Below, piece after piece: positions 63,780-64,000 of a stretch of 64,000 bases of DNA; position 1 is the first letter of the stretch, and each line of letters opens with the position of its first letter. Made by a program: the position numbers and the translations under genes. The notes beneath the pieces are model-generated. The model was not told the origin of the DNA. It ran no database searches and saw nothing but the letters and a program-made list of their open reading frames with translations. The DNA comes from Ramazzottius varieornatus (taxonomy: Eukaryota > Tardigrada > Eutardigrada > Parachela > Ramazzottiidae), in contig BDGG01000013.1 of assembly GCA_001949185.1 (NCBI GenBank), positions 124,001 to 188,000 of the forward strand, read 5' to 3'.

Positions 63780-64000
63780 CTACAAAAGCCACACCTGATC
63801 AAACACCCCTTCCTAATAAGGTTTCCTTGTATAGGTGGACCACCCGACCATGGCTACGCTTTCCCCAATGAAGGAAAGCGTATCAGAAGTTCTTGGTAGA
63901 CCAAGTACTGCAGGAGCGCAGCCCGTATCGTAATTATACACCTATAAACACCCGAGGTCTTCTTTCAGCGCGGTTGAAATTTCACCAAGTTAGGTTTTCT

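Overview
The window reads as compact invertebrate animal chromosomal DNA. Genes are split by many short GT-AG introns (mostly about 60-110 bases, some of several hundred), lie on both strands, and encode clearly metazoan proteins: an MRP-type ABC transporter, CREB, CNOT7/8, NHLRC2, a beta-1,3-galactosyltransferase-like protein, a class A GPCR and a Kazal protein. A small-genome ecdysozoan such as a tardigrade would fit, but that is inference; no organism-specific marker was found. Exon models below were built by hand from splice sites, reading phase and remembered family alignments.

Layout, left half. An ABCC1/MRP-like transporter lacking its 5' end (276-6445, +). A small secreted proline/glycine-rich protein (6650-8123, -). 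A 68-residue CREB-derived bZIP behind a TATA box (9521-9862, +). A foldback element (9981-10408). A short basic, bHLH-like protein (10550-11178, -). An orphan coding exon (11945-12376, +). An AT-hook protein (12720-14979, -). Deoxyribose-phosphate aldolase (15388-17370, -). About 5 kb of repeats without a supported gene. A THAP-finger protein (22688-25091, -) head-to-head with a Tc1-type HTH protein (25467-26325, +). Maleylacetoacetate isomerase/GSTZ1 (26552-27541, +). A beta-1,3-galactosyltransferase with two frame breaks (27818-28783, -).

Layout, right half. A secreted trypsin-like protease (29833-31801, +). A Kazal protein and an adjoining Gly/Glu/Lys-rich protein, possibly one gene (32050-33440, -). 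A polybasic CaaX-tailed protein (37488-38795, +). A CREB-family factor without a visible kinase-inducible domain (39549-41608, -). The deadenylase CNOT7/8 (43614-46054, +). A secreted IPPIP-repeat protein (46991-48169, +). A repeat-rich block with an assembly gap. A single-exon GPCR (53350-54414, +). Two 1.1-kb copies of one inverted-repeat transposon. NHLRC2 running off the right edge (60510-63779+, -).

The genes do not form one pathway. Two themes stand out. First, CREB biology: a CREB gene, a duplicated mini-bZIP with the same intron position and phase, and ten palindromic CRE octamers (TGACGTCA) where about one is expected. Second, repeats: a hairpin-forming sequence built on AAGTGGCGCAC and its complement sits in introns of at least six genes, and several families of short inverted-repeat elements occupy the intergenic DNA.
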